NCBI RefSeq assembly: GCF_905115235.1
Contig: NC_051851.1
Span: 149,248,692 to 149,312,691, forward strand
Direction of reading: 5' to 3'
DNA length: 64,000 nt
Source: Hermetia illucens
Taxonomy: Eukaryota; Arthropoda; Insecta; Diptera; Stratiomyidae
Part shown: positions 19,485 to 30,300 of the stretch, piece by piece
Numbering within the stretch: the stretch's first letter is position 1
Layout of the letters: every line of letters starts with the position of its first letter
Made by a program: the position numbers and the translations under genes
Notes under the pieces: generated by a model
Told to the model about the DNA's origin: nothing
Database searches by the model: none
What the model saw: the letters and a program-made list of their open reading frames with translations, nothing else

Positions 19485-22375
19485 ACACGCATTTTTCTCG
19501 GAGACGGTTATAGCGATTGACACCAAATTTGGTGGAAAGGTGGGAACTGTGAACGCTCATACATACAGTGAGTTACATCCTTTTACGTTGAATTTAAGGG
19601 GGGGTCCCCATACATGCAAAAGGGGGGTGTAAAATTTTTTTTCATCAAATATAGTCATGTGCGGTATCAAATTAAAGGTCTCGATTAGTACTTTTCGAAG
19701 CCGGTCTTAATTTTGACATTTCTTGGAAACGTGGGGAGTGCGGGGGGTTGAAAGTGATCATTTATTTAAGGGGGCCATTCTCAGAAACTGCCAAACCGAA
19801 GAATCTGAAAAAAATCAGGAGGCTGCCACTATATGGTGCCTTGGCTCCGAAATACCTTTCACACCGATATCTATTCAAAGAAAGTTAATAATAGTATATT
19901 ACTATAATTTTTTGTAATTGGCTGGAAACCCCCCTTAAATTCATCCTAGCGGCACGAAATTGTGCAGTGATGTAGGCTATAATGTAGATCGTACCAAGTT
20001 TGATGGAAATCGCACTATTACTAACAAATTTATAATACGTCGAAGTTGTTGCTTCTTTGAAAATTGAAGACTATCAATGTCAATATCACCCGAAAGTGGA
20101 CATATGCATATATTACGTACTAAGAAATACACAAAACCTTTCGTACCTGAAGCGTCCAGCTTCCGGTTTCCCGACTTGTTTTTCATAGTGAGAACTGCTT
20201 CTTCGAACTCTTTCATGGCGAAAAGTGGGCAGTTTCAACGCCTTTAACGCTATTGCCATCAACTCATACCGGATGTCTGGGGAATAATGGCAAGTTTATA
20301 ACTCAGTCCTATTGGCTAGCCTCTGTCACCCGCGAGCTTTTCTTTTATTTATCGCGTTGCGGAGTCTTCTTTTAACTGATTTGTCCTCTGCCTTTGTGGT
20401 GCATTCTTCCTCCCGGGCTTGTAAACGTTGTATTAAACGGCGGAGTTTATGACACTCCTTTCGTAGGTTAGTAACATTCGACGTCTACAAGTACATAGAA
20501 GGCTTACCACGACTGGGAGCATGTCGGAGGCATGGGAGCTTCACAGACGGTCAGCTTCATCACTAAAGTTACGAAAGCGTCAGCTGTAACGCCTCCACCT
20601 CCAAAGAGATTTCCAGCGCGACTCTGTCTGTTCTAAAATTCTTGAAGAACCTTCCACTGTTCATCCTCATGACGCTCCACGTGCAGCGGGAACGCGGGGC
20701 TGGTGTACGCGCACAAATAACGTAAACTACTTCAAACGCGATGTACTGGTGATCACTTGCTGAGAAGTCTTCTAGAAATCGGTACCTATCCATCGATGGC
20801 GCCAGTGATTCCGACGTAAGAGGTACGTCAGGGATGTTTTCTTCGTAACATGGACGCCAGAAGGTTAGCATGGATCCGATATTTAAAACTACGAGAGTCT
20901 CTATAGAGCCTGTGTGAGGCATGTTCTACTCACAGGCCTTAGCATTAAAGTCACCTCCTACTAGGATTCACTCCTTCGTGCCCAAGACCGCGTTCTCCAG
21001 AGCATTGAGACTGCGCCGAAAGTCCTGCATAGTCTCATTCGGCGTTAGCTACATGTTAAAAAAACGTTATCCCTAATCATCGTATCGGGACAAAGCCATT
21101 CCCTAGAACTTGGGCAAGAACCCGAAGTTAAATGCCGTCCCGAACCCAGATGGGAGCGGGACCCGATAAATCGAGATGCCATGAAGCGGGGTTCTTGTTT
21201 CGCCATTGCTCACTGACTACCATTAGATCAGTTTTACTCCGTAGCGAACCGCGATGCATAATATTTTGCTTTTTTTCGTTGCAAGTCTTTTCTTACCGCA
21301 TCTACGGTATGTTCTCCCCCAATGGAGTGCAAGTTGTAGAAATGTGTTAATAGTCCAAGTACCTGCAACACTTTCTGGGGGTTATCCGGATTCGTACTTT
21401 ACATACTATCCATCCAATTTTGATTTTCACACTTCATAATGTTGGCGGATGCCAACGTATTCTTACTTTCTCTGCTTCCAACAGTTTGAGTGATAAGGCT
21501 TCACTAATCTCCTTCTTTGTGGTGACCTTATCTATATCCTTGGGGACTATAAAGACCTTCGGTCTACTTGCTTTTATGTCGGCTTCCTGTCTTAAAGACT
21601 ATTCAATTCAGCTCAAGAATTTGTCCGCGGTTGGAACCGTCTAATGCGGCTATCTTCCAAATTGGCGTGTTCTGTGTCTACCTTTACTCTCCCGAGAATT
21701 CAGCTTATGGGCTTTTCCCTCATTTGGAAATGATGATAACCTCCGATTTTTCTTTTCCTGAGATGAGACCTTTCTCCAGGCTTCTAGATCCTTCGTGTTA
21801 TGTCCATTCTCCAATTCTCTACAATTGCGGCTACGTGAGTTTCGCCAGCAGCTTCAGCCGTCCCCTTACTTGCTTTCACTTTTTTCCCTTAGGGGTTTCC
21901 TGCTTGCTGCTGATTTGTTCAACCGTTTATGTAGCCTCCTTCTCAGTTTCTCCTCTCCCGAGTTTTGAGTGGGAGGGTGGGAATCTACGAAGAATCGAGC
22001 TTTTCCTGAATGGATCCGTCAATGGAGTCAGTTGTACTCCTTCCCGCAGGCCATATTTAATTGCAACACGATACAGATGTAGGACATCTTGTCCGGGACT
22101 CTGCCCAATGCCTTGGTGTAATTCATATAGCAACCAAAGAGATTTCTTTGGCTTATAGTTTTCTGTCCGAAAAACTAGCAAGTCGATAATGAGTTGCCCT
22201 TTGAAATCCCTTTATCCAACTCGGTACTTCTTTTGCAACTCGGATAGGATGTCATTGGTCTCGGGGTCCCGAACCATGTCCTTTTCAGGGATAAGGTAGG
22301 TAATCCTCCCAGCGATGAAGGGTGGATATTCCTTAGGTCGGCTAATATTCGAATTCATGATATGCGCCGACACAG

Positions 22376-23850
22376 TTACCAGTGTTGATTCGGGTCAGTC
22401 AACCACTTCGAATGCGATGTACTGGTGATCATTTGCCGAGAAAACTTCCAAGACTCGCTACCCGTCCACCTATGGATCCGGTGTTTAAAACTACGAACCC
22501 AGTTCTCGCCCCAATTTCCATAATCCGTTTCTCTCTGGAGTCTGGCTGAGGCATGCCCCATTCAAGGGCAAGGCACTAAAATCAGAGCCTACCAGGATTT
22601 GCCACTCCGTGCCCGAAATGGCGTCCTCCAGAACATCAAGCCAGTGCCGAACGTCTGCCATGGTCTTATTCGGCGTCAGGTAAACGCTAAAAACTGTTAT
22701 CCTAAACACCGAATCCATACAAACCCATTCCCTCGGCGTTGGGGAAGAACACGAATGCCAACTTCGTCCCGAACCCAGGTGGCGCCAGTACCCGACAAGT
22801 CGGGGGGTCCAGTTCCGCCCTAAAGATTGGGCACTGTCCCAAACCCGCAGTGTGTGCGACGCTCTCCTCAAACGCGCCACGAACCTGCAGATCTTCGCTT
22901 GGTGACCTATCTGACCACACTCCGGCATGCTGTCCTCTTGTCCGGTCCCTTGCAAGTTGCTGACGTGTGTACATAGTCCAGACATCTGTAGCTCTTGCTG
23001 GCGAGTATCCGCATTTGTACCCATCCAATTTTGATTTTCTCGCTGCTGAGGAGTTTCCTCGCATATTGCTCGGGGACTTCCACCACGGTGAGTTTTTGGC
23101 ATTGAGCATTTACAGAGGTGGTACCTACTGCCGCTGGACATTCGCGCTTTATGACCTCCTCTACTTTGACCTTTTCTGTTAGGCAGTGAAGATCTCTGAT
23201 TTCTAGAGAGTCCATAGGCTCTAGACTAGAAACAAGAGCCTTCTCCCACAATAATCCCTTGACCGTTTGGCAGAACGTACTCTTACTAGTCGTCTTCGGG
23301 GCTAGTTCGAAGAGGATTCCGCCACGGTTCGTTTTCCGTATGGAAGACACTTCTGCTCCATTGTCTTCGGGTTTCATCCTGTAGTGGATTTGACTAAGGA
23401 CTTCCGCAAATGTCTTGCCTTCCGTCAGCTTAATGAGCTGAGCCGGCGGTCTAATCCTTCTTCGTTTCCTCGTCTATTATGATACTGGCTTTTGGTTTGT
23501 AGCCTCCTTGTCTTTGGATAGACGGGTCTCTGGCGTCGTAGTCAGTTGTTTCCTTTTATTCTTATACGTATTTTTTGGGGCATTGGAAATTAACTTTGAT
23601 AAAACCTCCTTTATGCGCGTCTTTTTCTCCCGCTTTTCCCAAGTTCGCTTTGCGGGGGGCTATGTCTGGTCCATTTGGCGCTAGCAGTGTTGTCAGAAGG
23701 AAGTGCGGCTGTTTCTGCTTTCCAATCGCCTTCCGTTGCTCTCCACGTTCACCTGTAGAAGGAGATGCGTTCCAGTTGACGCCTTTGCTGACGTTCCTCT
23801 GGAGGAACGTTGCCGACCACATACGCTTGTTTGTTTAGATTTATACTCCA
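22376..23850 (-). mobile_element. R1-like LINE, ORF1 (gag-like) and endonuclease start
   Basis: 23822-23480 is a Lys-rich ORF1 N-terminus. 23377-22907 reads a gag-like domain with VVEVPEQYARKLLSSEKIKI and a first zinc knuckle around YRCLDYVHTSATCKG; a second lies near CGQIGHQAKIC at 22930. 22740-22500 is the endonuclease (LTPNKTMADVRHWLDVLEDA, then GSDFSALPLNG). Frameshifts separate ORF1 and ORF2. RT is missing: the copy ends near 22376 next to the ORF1 of the neighbouring R1 element on the same strand. Confidence 0.75.
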
Positions 23851-23929
23851 TGGAAAATTCACCAGCGCCACTAATAGTCAGGGACGGATGTACCCTCGGG
23901 GACGACATCCGGCGCAGCTCTAAAGCCAC

Positions 23930-25000
23930 TACTCAATTTGCAGCTCCTGGATAAATTTATTCGATTAGATTTATGGGGAAACAACGGACGTGGGGGGCAC
24001 AGAGCATTGGAAGAGTTACTGGGCACACTGAATCCAGTTTTTACAATACCTTCCGATTCTCGTGTCCCCATACATCTGTTTAGTAGAAGATATGAAGTTA
24101 CCCTGAAGCGAAGAGAGAACTGAGAAGAAAGAGGAATGTGTGGCGGGATATACGGAAGTCTTCTACACCGATGGCTCAAAAACAAAACAGGATTCTGGAG
24201 CCGGAGTCTACCTCTCGAAAAAAAACGAGAAGTGGGCTTTTCCTTTGGGACAATATGCAACGGTTTTTCAAGCCGAAGTTTATGCGATCCTAAAGGCGGC
24301 AAAGGGTGATTGACTAGCGGTTGGAGGGCAGACGCATCGCAAGTGATAGCTAAGCTGCATCGAGACCGTTGAGTAGTCCTTTGATTACCTCGAAAATCGT
24401 TCAGGAATGCAGAAACCGTTTGAACTCTACCTCTAGGTTCAATACGCTGGAACTACTCTGGGTACCTGGTCACTATGGCGTAGAGGGAAATTAAATTTCC
24501 GATGCTTTAGCGAAAGAGGGGTCAATCTCTCCCATGCCGGGACCGGAACCAGCAATTGAAATATCAGTAGCATTGACTAAGTCTGTCTTAAAAAAAATGG
24601 GAACAAGCTTCCCACTATGACAGGTGGCAGAGCCTAAATGCTGCTAGACATACCAAACTTTTCCTCTCAAAACTGAACATGTGTGCCGCAAAGTTTATCC
24701 TATCGAAAAGCAGGAGGACTTGCAGGAGTATGGGCATTCCGACAGGCCATAATTCACTAGCTGGGCATATGTTCAAAATAGAAATTATTCAATATGATAC
24801 GTGTCCATCTTGTAATGAGGAAGCGGAATCCACCGAGCATTTCCTATGTGAATGCCGTGGGTATGGACGCATCAGTTATCAGATCTTTGGTGCCGATGTT
24901 CTCCAGTTCCGACGGGTACCAGCATATCCACTAACGGAAATCCTGCGATACCTTGACGAATCCAGAGTATTCCGTTAGATAGGGGTGGCGAGTACAATGG
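23930..25000 (+). mobile_element. I-like LINE, RNase H and CCHC tail, better-kept copy
   Basis: Plus strand: 24155-24300 reads [20 protein letters not shown] and [18 protein letters not shown], the RNase H start with the first Asp and Glu. 24370-24500 is the rest ([25 protein letters not shown]). 24679-24978 is an intact C-terminus with PTGHNSLAGHMFKIEI and the CCHC block [20 protein letters not shown], ending in TAG. 23941-24120 belongs to the region before RNase H. Same family as 5010..5960, opposite orientation. A few breaks. Confidence 0.8.
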
Positions 25001-25119
25001 GCCAACACGGCCTGCGTGCTCAGAAGCTGTAGTTTCTCCCCCACCGCACACGCACGCACCCTCGGGGACTCAGCCCCTACTCCAGTTCCCTGAGGCCTGA
25101 CCTACGCTTAGTTGATCTC

Positions 25120-25300
25120 GGAATTCACGGATGGATCAGCGCTCACTCGGGGCAACGCGGTTCAATGCACACTACCCGACCAGGGTAGCGAAGGGGATGG
25201 CTTCTGATACACGTCACAACTGCCACCTTGACAGAGCTAGACTCACATCACCCCTCGACGTTGACAGAGAGCTGCCGATGGCTCCGGAGATTCACAGTGT
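25120..25300 (+). repeat. Dispersed repeat shared with 61570..61700
   Basis: CGGGGCAACG, then TTTAATGCACACTACCCG in the partner (TTCAATGCACACTACCCG here), then TGGCTT.TGATACA and the AACTGC.ACCTT block occur in both places in the same order and orientation. No ORF. Source element not identified. Confidence 0.5.
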
Positions 25301-25380
25301 GTCCTGACGTGAACTGGCCATTCGCGGTTCGCTCTCCACCGAGAGGGTTTCTTAAGGCTACTACCTAGGACGCAGGTATT

Positions 25381-25870
25381 ATGTCAGCTAGGCGGTCAGA
25401 ATTATTTGCTCAGCCATTTCGTGGGCGTCACAACCCGTATCGTAAGCGACCAATGGCCGCGGAATCTGTTCCCTCGGTTGTGAGGATTCCGTCAATGAAC
25501 CAAGTAATCCGTTGCTGGTTTAGGCCGTATGTCACAACAACGCTCTCCCAGTTTGCCTCGTTACCCACGCCAATGTGTTTCAAGATTCTTATAGAAGTGA
25601 AACCTCGTTGTGATTTTATCCCTTGGTATCAAAAGTTTGGGGTACCGCCTAGAAAGAATATCAATCTTCCTTCGATTTAGGCAGCTCCTCGCCTCACTGA
25701 TACTCCCGGCTATCCTGAAGATTGTCATCCTTGCCTGCATCTGTATGTGCAAATTTAGAGGGCTTAATCCCAGAAAGACTCTCAGCGATAACTTTGGGCC
25801 TATTTTCAATGCCTCACTGATACGAACGGAAGCCAGTCTTTGAAGTTTGTGTAACTCCTTGGCTTGTGTG
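25381..25870 (-). mobile_element. I-like LINE fragment between RT and RNase H
   Basis: The minus strand reads FLGLSPLNLHIQMQARMTIF, a block that follows the RT in I/LOA-type LINEs (usually 'LLgLpPL.lhIq..A'), then THWRGNEANWESVV and TWFIDGILTTEGT, a decayed RNase H start (usually FTDGS). Short and degraded. Confidence 0.5.
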
Positions 25871-27342
25871 CCACAAGGACGTTATATCTCGAAGCTCTTT
25901 CAGTAACATTAAAATTTGGAGGGAATGCAAGTAGTGTCCATTGAATCAGAGAAGTTTCGGCTTCTCAGTGATTGTTTTTGTTTCTACTTCGCTTACGCTG
26001 GTAGCATGATCCCCTCATTAATGGTTGAACAATTGAAGTACATTCTCCTGAGTACAGACCTCACGTTGCGAGCCTCTGTTTATCTAATCCAAACAGCCCA
26101 ATCTTAACTAACTCCAGCTTCTAACGAACTGTCGAATTGAATTTTCTCATGTTTACTTTGAATCTTCTATCATTTCAGCTGCAATGTTGCCCGGAGCTGT
26201 TTTCTTGAGCTCTAGAAATCGCTAAGAAGAAAAAAAAAACTTATTTACCTGAACGGGTCTCTTCGCTGCTTACCGAGGAGCATCACGGTGACTTGGAGAA
26301 GATAACAATCTGAAGAAGCGCAACACGGAGTGAAGCCGCGTCACTGAACCTCGCTTTATGCACTCGTTATTTGTATTGACACGCAATGGTACCCTCCGAC
26401 TGCGGGGCTCCGTGGGATAGAAGCCCCTCATGCCAGTGATATAAGATACCGGTATTACTAGGTAGTCTAGTGACTGATCGTAGAATGGCTAGAGAATCGT
26501 ATCTGCAGTGTTTATCAGACGACCAAGAAGCCAGTTGAGAAGTTGAAGAAAACAGCGAGCGGACTGACTTGCAATCGGTATCTATGCAATTATCGTTTAG
26601 ACTTTCAGATACTCATTAGTGGGCTGCTGAAGTAGAATAGTTCAAGACTTGGTGGCGTTTGGAAGCGATCGCAGGGCTCGAAATAGTTACCCAGGTCGTC
26701 TTGGAAATGGTGTTGGCCGCCAAGATTGGGCTGCTTTGACGATATACTACGTATAGTGCAAATTTCTCAATCGTGCGTCGTCGTACGCCAGAGAAACTAA
26801 TTTGGTCGCTTATCTAAGATTCAGTGACTCGAACGATTGCTGGCTTCCCTCCAGGTCGCTTTTATTGTAGCGGATTTGCCGCGTTCAGTGCAGATTAGTT
26901 AGTGTTCCGATAAAGTTATGTAAAAGATACTAATCGAATCCATCCATTCTGCTTGTGATCGAAAATCATAACAAGTTTTTAAGTAACCGTTCTCCTTCGT
27001 GTGAAAGCTTGTTCCTATTTTTATTCGAGTGATAGTAATTTAGTGCTGAAGTTGTATATCTTTAATCCTACCGAGTAGTATCTTTATAGAAACCTAAAGA
27101 TACACATAAACGAACGGGTAATGTGATTTATGACGTCAATTCGATCCGGAGTAATTCTTAGTTAAGAAAAAAATGTCGCCGGAACGATAACGTTCGACGA
27201 TAGTGCGAGTAAGTGAATGCGTGAATCGAAAAATGTATCTAAATGTGAAAAATTTGTGGAGTAAATGGATGTTTCCTCTATCATTCCATAGTATCAGTTG
27301 ACTACTCATCAGCGAGCCAGGAAGCGGAGAGACGAAGGAGAA
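25871..27342 (+). promoter_or_regulatory. ANKRD29: Upstream region and probable 5' UTR of ANKRD29
   Basis: No transposon or coding signal was recognised. The AT-rich stretch before the ATG at 27343 must hold the 5' UTR. GTTCAGTG near 26885 resembles an arthropod initiator (TCAGT), which would give a 5' UTR of about 460 nt; this is a guess. Confidence 0.3.
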
Positions 27343-27354
27343 ATGTCGCTTAAG
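27343..27354 (+). CDS. ANKRD29: ANKRD29 coding exon 1 (ATG TCG CTT AAG)
   Basis: Four codons M-S-L-K in context GAGAAATG, directly followed by the donor GTGAGC. Joined to exon 2 (KETPSDV) it gives the MS.KKETP start seen in ANKRD29 proteins and makes the total 301 aa. Too short for any ORF finder. Confidence 0.8.
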
Positions 27355-30300
27355 GTGAGCAACGTTAGATAGTGAACATATCTGCATACTCGTAGCCGGT
27401 ATCTTTAGATACTCGTTGATATATCTTGAATGCATTGTAATTAGACCCCGTGGAATGTCGAGTACAATAAAAAGAAGGTTTATTACCTATTTTCCTCGCT
27501 CTTGATGTTTACCCACAAACAAACATTGTTGTCGACGGTAACCTTATCCAAATGAGAATTTTCAATCTGAATTGAAAGTAAAAGTTGAGTCGGTGCAAGC
27601 AGTAACCGCACAAGACCATCTCAGGTTGCTCTACATACCCGGGCGAAACAGGTGTGCGCTATGTGCAATGCGCTATTAGTAATGAGTTGTTCATTTTGAA
27701 TCTGAGCTCGCGCATTTTTCATGCATAAACGCCGAATGTGTTGCGTAGGTTCAGCGCAGATTTTATCGTTCACACTCAGATGAAAACACAATTTTGAATG
27801 GAGCAAAACAGCAGAAATATCATAGCTTGGAGGGCATGCCTTCGGCTATGGCAATCTATAAATAAATCTATTTATGTCGGAGATATAGCAATTTAAATAG
27901 TTCAAGGCTGATGAGATATGAGGCGATTTAAGCTTTAAGATCTGCGATGTATCTGCATAAATGCTACAGTTCCGGCGTGGGTAAAATGTCTTAGAAATTA
28001 ACAAAAGATACTTTTCCGGTGTTGTGATTTCAGTTATCTTTACCATGCAGATAGGCAGTTTATTGTACGTAAGAAATCACACTCGAGCGATATTTCTACA
28101 ATTTTAATATGAGAATCGTAAATATTTTCTAAAAACTGGTTTGCGCTTTATAAAATATGCAGATAAGATTAATGGGTGAGTTTCAGATTGTTCGAAACAA
28201 ATGAGATATTCTTTACTTTAGGGGAATGCCGAGATAATCAACTTTTTTATGGTTTTATTGAAGTAAGATCTTGAACAAAAACCCTGAGAGCTCTTCTGTA
28301 TAAAAGGGAAAGGGAAGTTGGGGGATGATGAATTGATAAGCCAAGTTGACTACTGTGGCAGAGATGAGATATAATATATATTTTCTAACCAGTTCGGAGT
28401 GGGGTCCAAGATAGGATACTCAGCTGGCTATTACTCATACAGAGCAACTGTTCCTTCAGCGGACGGTTGTTACACATCTTATCCAGCTGATGTGAATGGA
28501 AATCTGCAGAGAACCAATTGCTCGCCAATTTGTACCCTGACCAACTACATGAAAATCTGCACGCAATCTGTTTGAATATAGAGTGGTACGTAACGTTGCG
28601 TTGCGCGCAGATTCACACGCATATTGTCGATTCACACGCAAAGTGTCCTTACCAAATATGGCTCCTGAACGGCGGTAAGAGCATTCAGTTACAAGTTTTA
28701 GTAGTCAGCCGGATCTTGTGATACCCCTTCGGGACCTCGCCAACCACTTAATGTGCACTAAAGAAAAGAGTACTTTTAATGGTAGTCCAGTGCTCATCAA
28801 TATTCTCTGGCGGAGCTACTCAATATGTCTGTCGTTCAGTTAGAAAGATAGTTACCTACTCATCATCATCATCAACGGCGCAATAACCGGTATCCGGTCT
28901 AGGCCTGGCTTAGTAAGGAACTCCAGACACCCCGGTTTTGCGCCGAGGTCCACCAATTCGATATCCCTAAAAGCTGTCTGGCGTCCTGACCTACGCCATG
29001 GCTCCATCTCAGGCAGGCTCTGCCTCGTCTTCTTTTTCTACCATAGATATTGCCCTTATCGACTTCCCGGGCTGGATCATCCTAATCCATACGGATTAAG
29101 TGACCCGCCCACCGTAACCTATTGAGCCGGATTTCATCCACAACCTGACGATCATGGCATCGCTCATACATTTCGTAGTAGTCTCCGAGAAATACATGAG
29201 GACTGGCAAGATCGTCTTGTACAGTAAGAGCTTTGACCTTATGGAACGGAACACTTTTTGTAAGCTGAAATAGGCTCTGGTGGCAGCCAACAACCATGCG
29301 CGAATTTCATCGTCATAGCTGTTATCGGTTGTAATTTTCGAATCTAGATAGGAGAAATTTTCCACAGTCTCAAAGTTGTAGTCTCCTATCTTTATTCTTC
29401 CCAGCATTGGTTTGACCAGTGCGGTTTGATGTGTTGGCTCTTTGGTTTTTAGCGCTGACATTGTCACCGTGTCGTTCGTCTTGCCTTCATTACTGTGCAG
29501 TTCGAGATCTCTCATCGCTGCTCGATCTGGATGAAGGCAGTTTGTACGTCTCGGGTTGTTCTCCCAATGATGTCGATATCGTCAGCATAGGCCAGTAGTT
29601 GAGTGGACTTAAAGAGGATCGTACCCCTTGCATTTACCTCAGCATCCCGGATCACTTTCTCCAGGGCCAGGTAAAAGAGGACGCTTGATCCTCTTGTCTT
29701 AGACCGTTGTTGATGTTGAATATTCTCGAGAGTGATCCTGCTGCTTTTATTTGGCCTCGCACACCGGTAAGGTCCAGCCTAATCAGTCTTATCAACTTCG
29801 TCGGGATAGCGAATTCTCTCATGGCCGTGTACAGTTTTACCCTGGCTATGATGTCATAGGCGCCTGTAAATTCGATGAAAGGATGGTGGAACTAATGGCC
29901 ATACTCCAACACTTTTCCCATCACTTGTTGCAGAGATAAAATCTGATCGGTTGTTGATTTGTCTGGAGTGAAGCCTTTTTTGGTATGGGCCAATGATGTT
30001 CTGGGCGTATGGGGCTATCTGGCTTAGCAAGATAGCGGAGAATATCTTATAGATGGATGGTACTCAGCAACGTGATACCTCTATCATTGCTGCACTGTGC
30101 GATATCCCCTTTGTGTTTTGTGTAAACACAAAACCTTATTAAAATCGATTTACTGTCTGTCTGTCCGTCACACGCATTTTTCTCCTAGACGGTTGTAGCG
30201 ATTGACACCAAAATTGGGAGAAAGGTGGGAACTGCGAACGCTCACGCATATAGTGAGTTACATCCTTTTACGTCGAATTAAAGGGGGGGGGGTCTCCATA

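Larger units (their letters stand above)
19071..20200 (+). repeat. Palindrome-headed interspersed repeat, copy 1 (unclassified)
   Basis: Starts with the hairpin AAGGTTTTGTGT / AA / ACACAAAACCTT, followed by TTATTAAAATCG, a GTCT microsatellite, ACACGCATTTTTCTC, a block around GCGATTGACACCAAATTTGG, and an AT-rich body. Ends near CGGTTTCCCGACTTG. It interrupts the R1 RT codon run exactly, so both ends are set to within a few bases. About 800-850 bp without its own internal insertion. No coding capacity. Copies 2 and 3 are at 30116..30930 and 57100..57500. Confidence 0.75.
17781..22200 (-). mobile_element. R1-like LINE, near full domain order, split by another repeat
   Basis: Minus strand downwards: 22181-21420 ORF1 remnants; 21000-20570 endonuclease (MDRYRFLEDFSASDHQYIA with the SDH motif); 20560-20216 linker ending EFEEAVLTMKNK; then the unrelated repeat 19071..20200; then the RT frame resumes at 19070 with NKKVPGPGGIPEEVCKLL. 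18779-18537 has DSRLVGYAADVVSFVTGRTV (YADD box as YAAD); 18568-18329 the ANVSRPIPFRRRLFTGATQS block; 18146-17781 the C-terminus (FSPDNIVREVLRSTDRWSPA). The two halves join at the same codons (MKNK/NKK), so this is one element broken by a later insertion. Many stops and frameshifts. Same family as 930..2770, 41335..42190 and 58560..61500. Confidence 0.8.

Noticed and set aside
19071-20200. Helitron assignment for the palindrome repeat
   Set aside because: A hairpin at one end is suggestive, but no TC start, no CTRR end after the hairpin and no clean A^T target were seen.
23871-24302. 143-codon minus-strand frame
   Set aside because: Antisense of the I-like LINE RNase H domain, which reads well on the plus strand.
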